From assembly GCA_040007395.1 (NCBI GenBank), contig JBDTVG010000199.1:1-50948 (forward strand): DNA of 50,948 bases, read 5' to 3'. This document shows, piece after piece, positions 49,493 to 50,948 of this stretch (the stretch's first letter is position 1; each line of letters starts with the position of its first letter). The stretch is from DATGFK01 sp040007395. Lineage in GTDB: Bacteria; Chloroflexota; Anaerolineae; Aggregatilineales; UBA2796. Under the pieces are notes generated by a model. It was not told where the DNA came from, did no database searches, and worked only from the letters and a program-made list of their open reading frames with translations. The translations under genes were made by a program, and so were the position numbers.

Positions 49493-50948
49493 ATGTCAGC
49501 GCTCCGATCTTCTCAAAAGCGGGTGCTTGTCTTGGGAGCAGGCGTAGGTGGGCTTGCCAGCGCGGCGCTGCTTGCCAAAGAGGGCTACGACGTGACGGTG
49601 ATTGAGAAAAACGAACAGCCGGGAGGTCGGGCTAGTCTGCTAGAACGCGATGGCTTCCGCTTCGATATGGGGCCGTCATGGTACTTGATGCCCGATGTGT
49701 ACGAGCGATTCTTTCAGCAGATGGGCGCAACCACCGCCGACTATCTCAAGCTAACGCATCTTTCGCCACATTACCGCATCTTCTACGCCGATGGGCAGTC
49801 TGTCGATATTACGGGCGATCTTGAGCGCGACAAAGCCCTGTTTGAGCAGATCGAACCCGGATCGGCGGCACAATTTGATCGCTATCTGGCGGAGAGCAAA
49901 ACCAAGTACGATGTCTCGATCCGCTCGATCCTGTACAAAAATATCACACTGTGCGACTTTATGAGCAAGGAACTACGCGACAGTGGCAGAGATTTGCATG
50001 TCTTCAGATCGATGCAGAACTATGTGGCTTCGTTCTTCAAAACCGAAAAACTGCAACAGATCATCCAATATACGCTAGTGTTTCTGGGCGGCATTCCCAA
50101 AAACACACCTGCGCTATACAGCCTGATGTCGCACATTGACTTCAATCTCGGCGTGTTCTATCCCGATGGCGGCATCCACGCCGTGATTAATGCGTTAGTC
50201 GCATTGGGCGAACAGCATGGAGTCAAGTACATCTATAACCAACCCGTGACCAGTATCGATGCCCATGAGGGTCGCGTTACGTCGGTTCACTGTGGTGATA
50301 CTATGTACGCTGCCGATTGGGTGATCTCTAACGCGGACTATCGACATACCGAAACGCTGCTCTCTGACCCCACGAAGCGCCAGTACAGCGAACGCTACTG
50401 GCAACAGCGCACCCTCGCGCCCTCGGCGTTCATCATGTATCTGGGCGTGAAGGGTGAACTACCCCAACTGGCACACCACAATCTATTGTTCAGCCCCGAT
50501 TGGGACGGGCATTTTCGCGAACTCTCGACTGCTCCGGCATGGCCTCACATGCCCTCGCTGTATATTTGTGTGCCAAGCAAAACCGACTCGCACGTTGCGC
50601 CGCCGGGATATGAGAATCTATTTGTGCTGGTTCCAGTTGCCGCTGGATTGACCGAAACCGAAGAGTCGCGCCAGCAGTACGCTGACTCGATGCTGGACTA
50701 TATCGAGCGATCATTGGGGCTAGCGCTGCGAGATCGGCTGGTGGTGAAGGAGATCTTCTCAGTCAGCGACTTTGCCACACGCTATAACAGTTTGCGCGGG
50801 ACGGCGCTTGGCCTTGCCCATACCATTTGGCAAAGCGCGTTATTCCGCCCAGCCAACAAAAGCCGCCGACTGCCCAATCTGTTTTTCGTCGGCGCGAACA
50901 CGACACCGGGCATCGGCGTGCCAATGTGCCTCATCTCCGCCCATAACG
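49493..50948 (+). CDS. crtI: Phytoene desaturase family protein (partial, runs off the window)
   Basis: At least 485 aa, no stop before the window end. FAD-binding motif near the N-terminus RVLVLGAGVGGLASAALLAK and VIEKNEQPGGRASLLERDGF; FDMGPSWYLMPDVYERFF is typical of CrtI-type desaturases; LGVFYPDGGIHAVINALVAL and the late LFFVGANTTPGIGVPMCLIS are the conserved C-terminal part. These enzymes desaturate phytoene toward lycopene in carotenoid synthesis; related CrtN/CrtO-type oxidases cannot be excluded. AAAGGG ribosome site 8 nt upstream of ATG. Confidence 0.92.
   Translation, partial: MSALRSSQKRVLVLGAGVGGLASAALLAKEGYDVTVIEKNEQPGGRASLLERDGFRFDMGPSWYLMPDVYERFFQQMGATTADYLKLTHLSPHYRIFYADGQSVDITGDLERDKALFEQIEPGSAAQFDRYLAESKTKYDVSIRSILYKNITLCDFMSKELRDSGRDLHVFRSMQNYVASFFKTEKLQQIIQYTLVFLGGIPKNTPALYSLMSHIDFNLGVFYPDGGIHAVINALVALGEQHGVKYIYNQPVTSIDAHEGRVTSVHCGDTMYAADWVISNADYRHTETLLSDPTKRQYSERYWQQRTLAPSAFIMYLGVKGELPQLAHHNLLFSPDWDGHFRELSTAPAWPHMPSLYICVPSKTDSHVAPPGYENLFVLVPVAAGLTETEESRQQYADSMLDYIERSLGLALRDRLVVKEIFSVSDFATRYNSLRGTALGLAHTIWQSALFRPANKSRRLPNLFFVGANTTPGIGVPMCLISAHN

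Noticed and set aside
1..50948. tRNA or rRNA genes
   Set aside because: Scanning gaps for T-loop (GGTTCGAATCC-like) and rRNA signatures gave nothing convincing.

Overview
The window looks like a chromosomal segment of a Chloroflexota bacterium, most likely an Anaerolineae-type lineage. This is inferred from gene content only: paired membrane TPR proteins, long Pro/Thr-rich linkers of the TPT type, an ECF sigma factor beside a DUF5667-type membrane protein, PD40 and WD40 propellers, Ugp-type sugar ABC transporters, and heme synthesis through a coproheme decarboxylase (ChdC/HemQ). Composition is moderately GC-rich, with visibly AT-richer stretches inside the surface-glycan cluster (about 3.8-4.5 kb and 9-12 kb).

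Layout. 0-3.7 kb: a GNAT acetyltransferase, two overlapping membrane TPR proteins and two small single-pass membrane paralogues. 3.8-13.9 kb: a surface polysaccharide cluster with a methyltransferase and two GT4 glycosyltransferases on the plus strand, facing a minus-strand series of Wzm/Wzt ABC exporter, sulfotransferase, TIGR04325 and FkbM methyltransferases, a GT8-like and a GT2 glycosyltransferase. 14.2-17.7 kb: an unusually long Flp-type pilin, a single-pass membrane protein and a polytopic membrane protein with a PD40 propeller inserted in it. 17.8-22.7 kb: a zinc alcohol dehydrogenase and a sugar ABC importer (binding protein plus two permeases, no ATPase). 22.8-28.6 kb: an FHA membrane protein, an M23 endopeptidase, a DUF5667-type protein and an ECF sigma factor. 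28.7-31.7 kb: a frameshifted IS605-type tnpB and a TIR-WD40 protein. 31.7-35.4 kb: a heterodimeric ABC exporter. 35.6-38.4 kb: a large secreted propeller protein and a possible 33-aa membrane peptide. 38.5-45.6 kb: heme genes hemH, aldo/keto reductase, hemL, hemY, hemE and a ChdC-Rieske fusion, all minus strand. 45.8-50.9 kb: a small coiled-coil protein, a membrane-anchored GT2, threonine synthase, a second GNAT and the start of a CrtI-type phytoene desaturase cut by the window edge.

How the parts work together. The glycan genes would build, methylate, sulfate and export a polysaccharide through Wzm-Wzt. The heme genes cover decarboxylation of uroporphyrinogen, oxidation, iron insertion and oxidative decarboxylation of coproheme, plus hemL for the 5-aminolevulinate step. 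The ECF/DUF5667 pair with FHA and M23 proteins suggests an envelope-sensing region. A dispersed inverted-repeat element of roughly 95-108 bp occurs four times (22.7, 30.2, 40.6 and 45.7 kb), always at gene ends or between genes. The most unusual items are the ChdC-Rieske fusion, the propeller-in-membrane protein with the long Flp pilin upstream, and the TIR-WD40 gene with nearly identical internal repeats and a palindrome flanking its -10 box.
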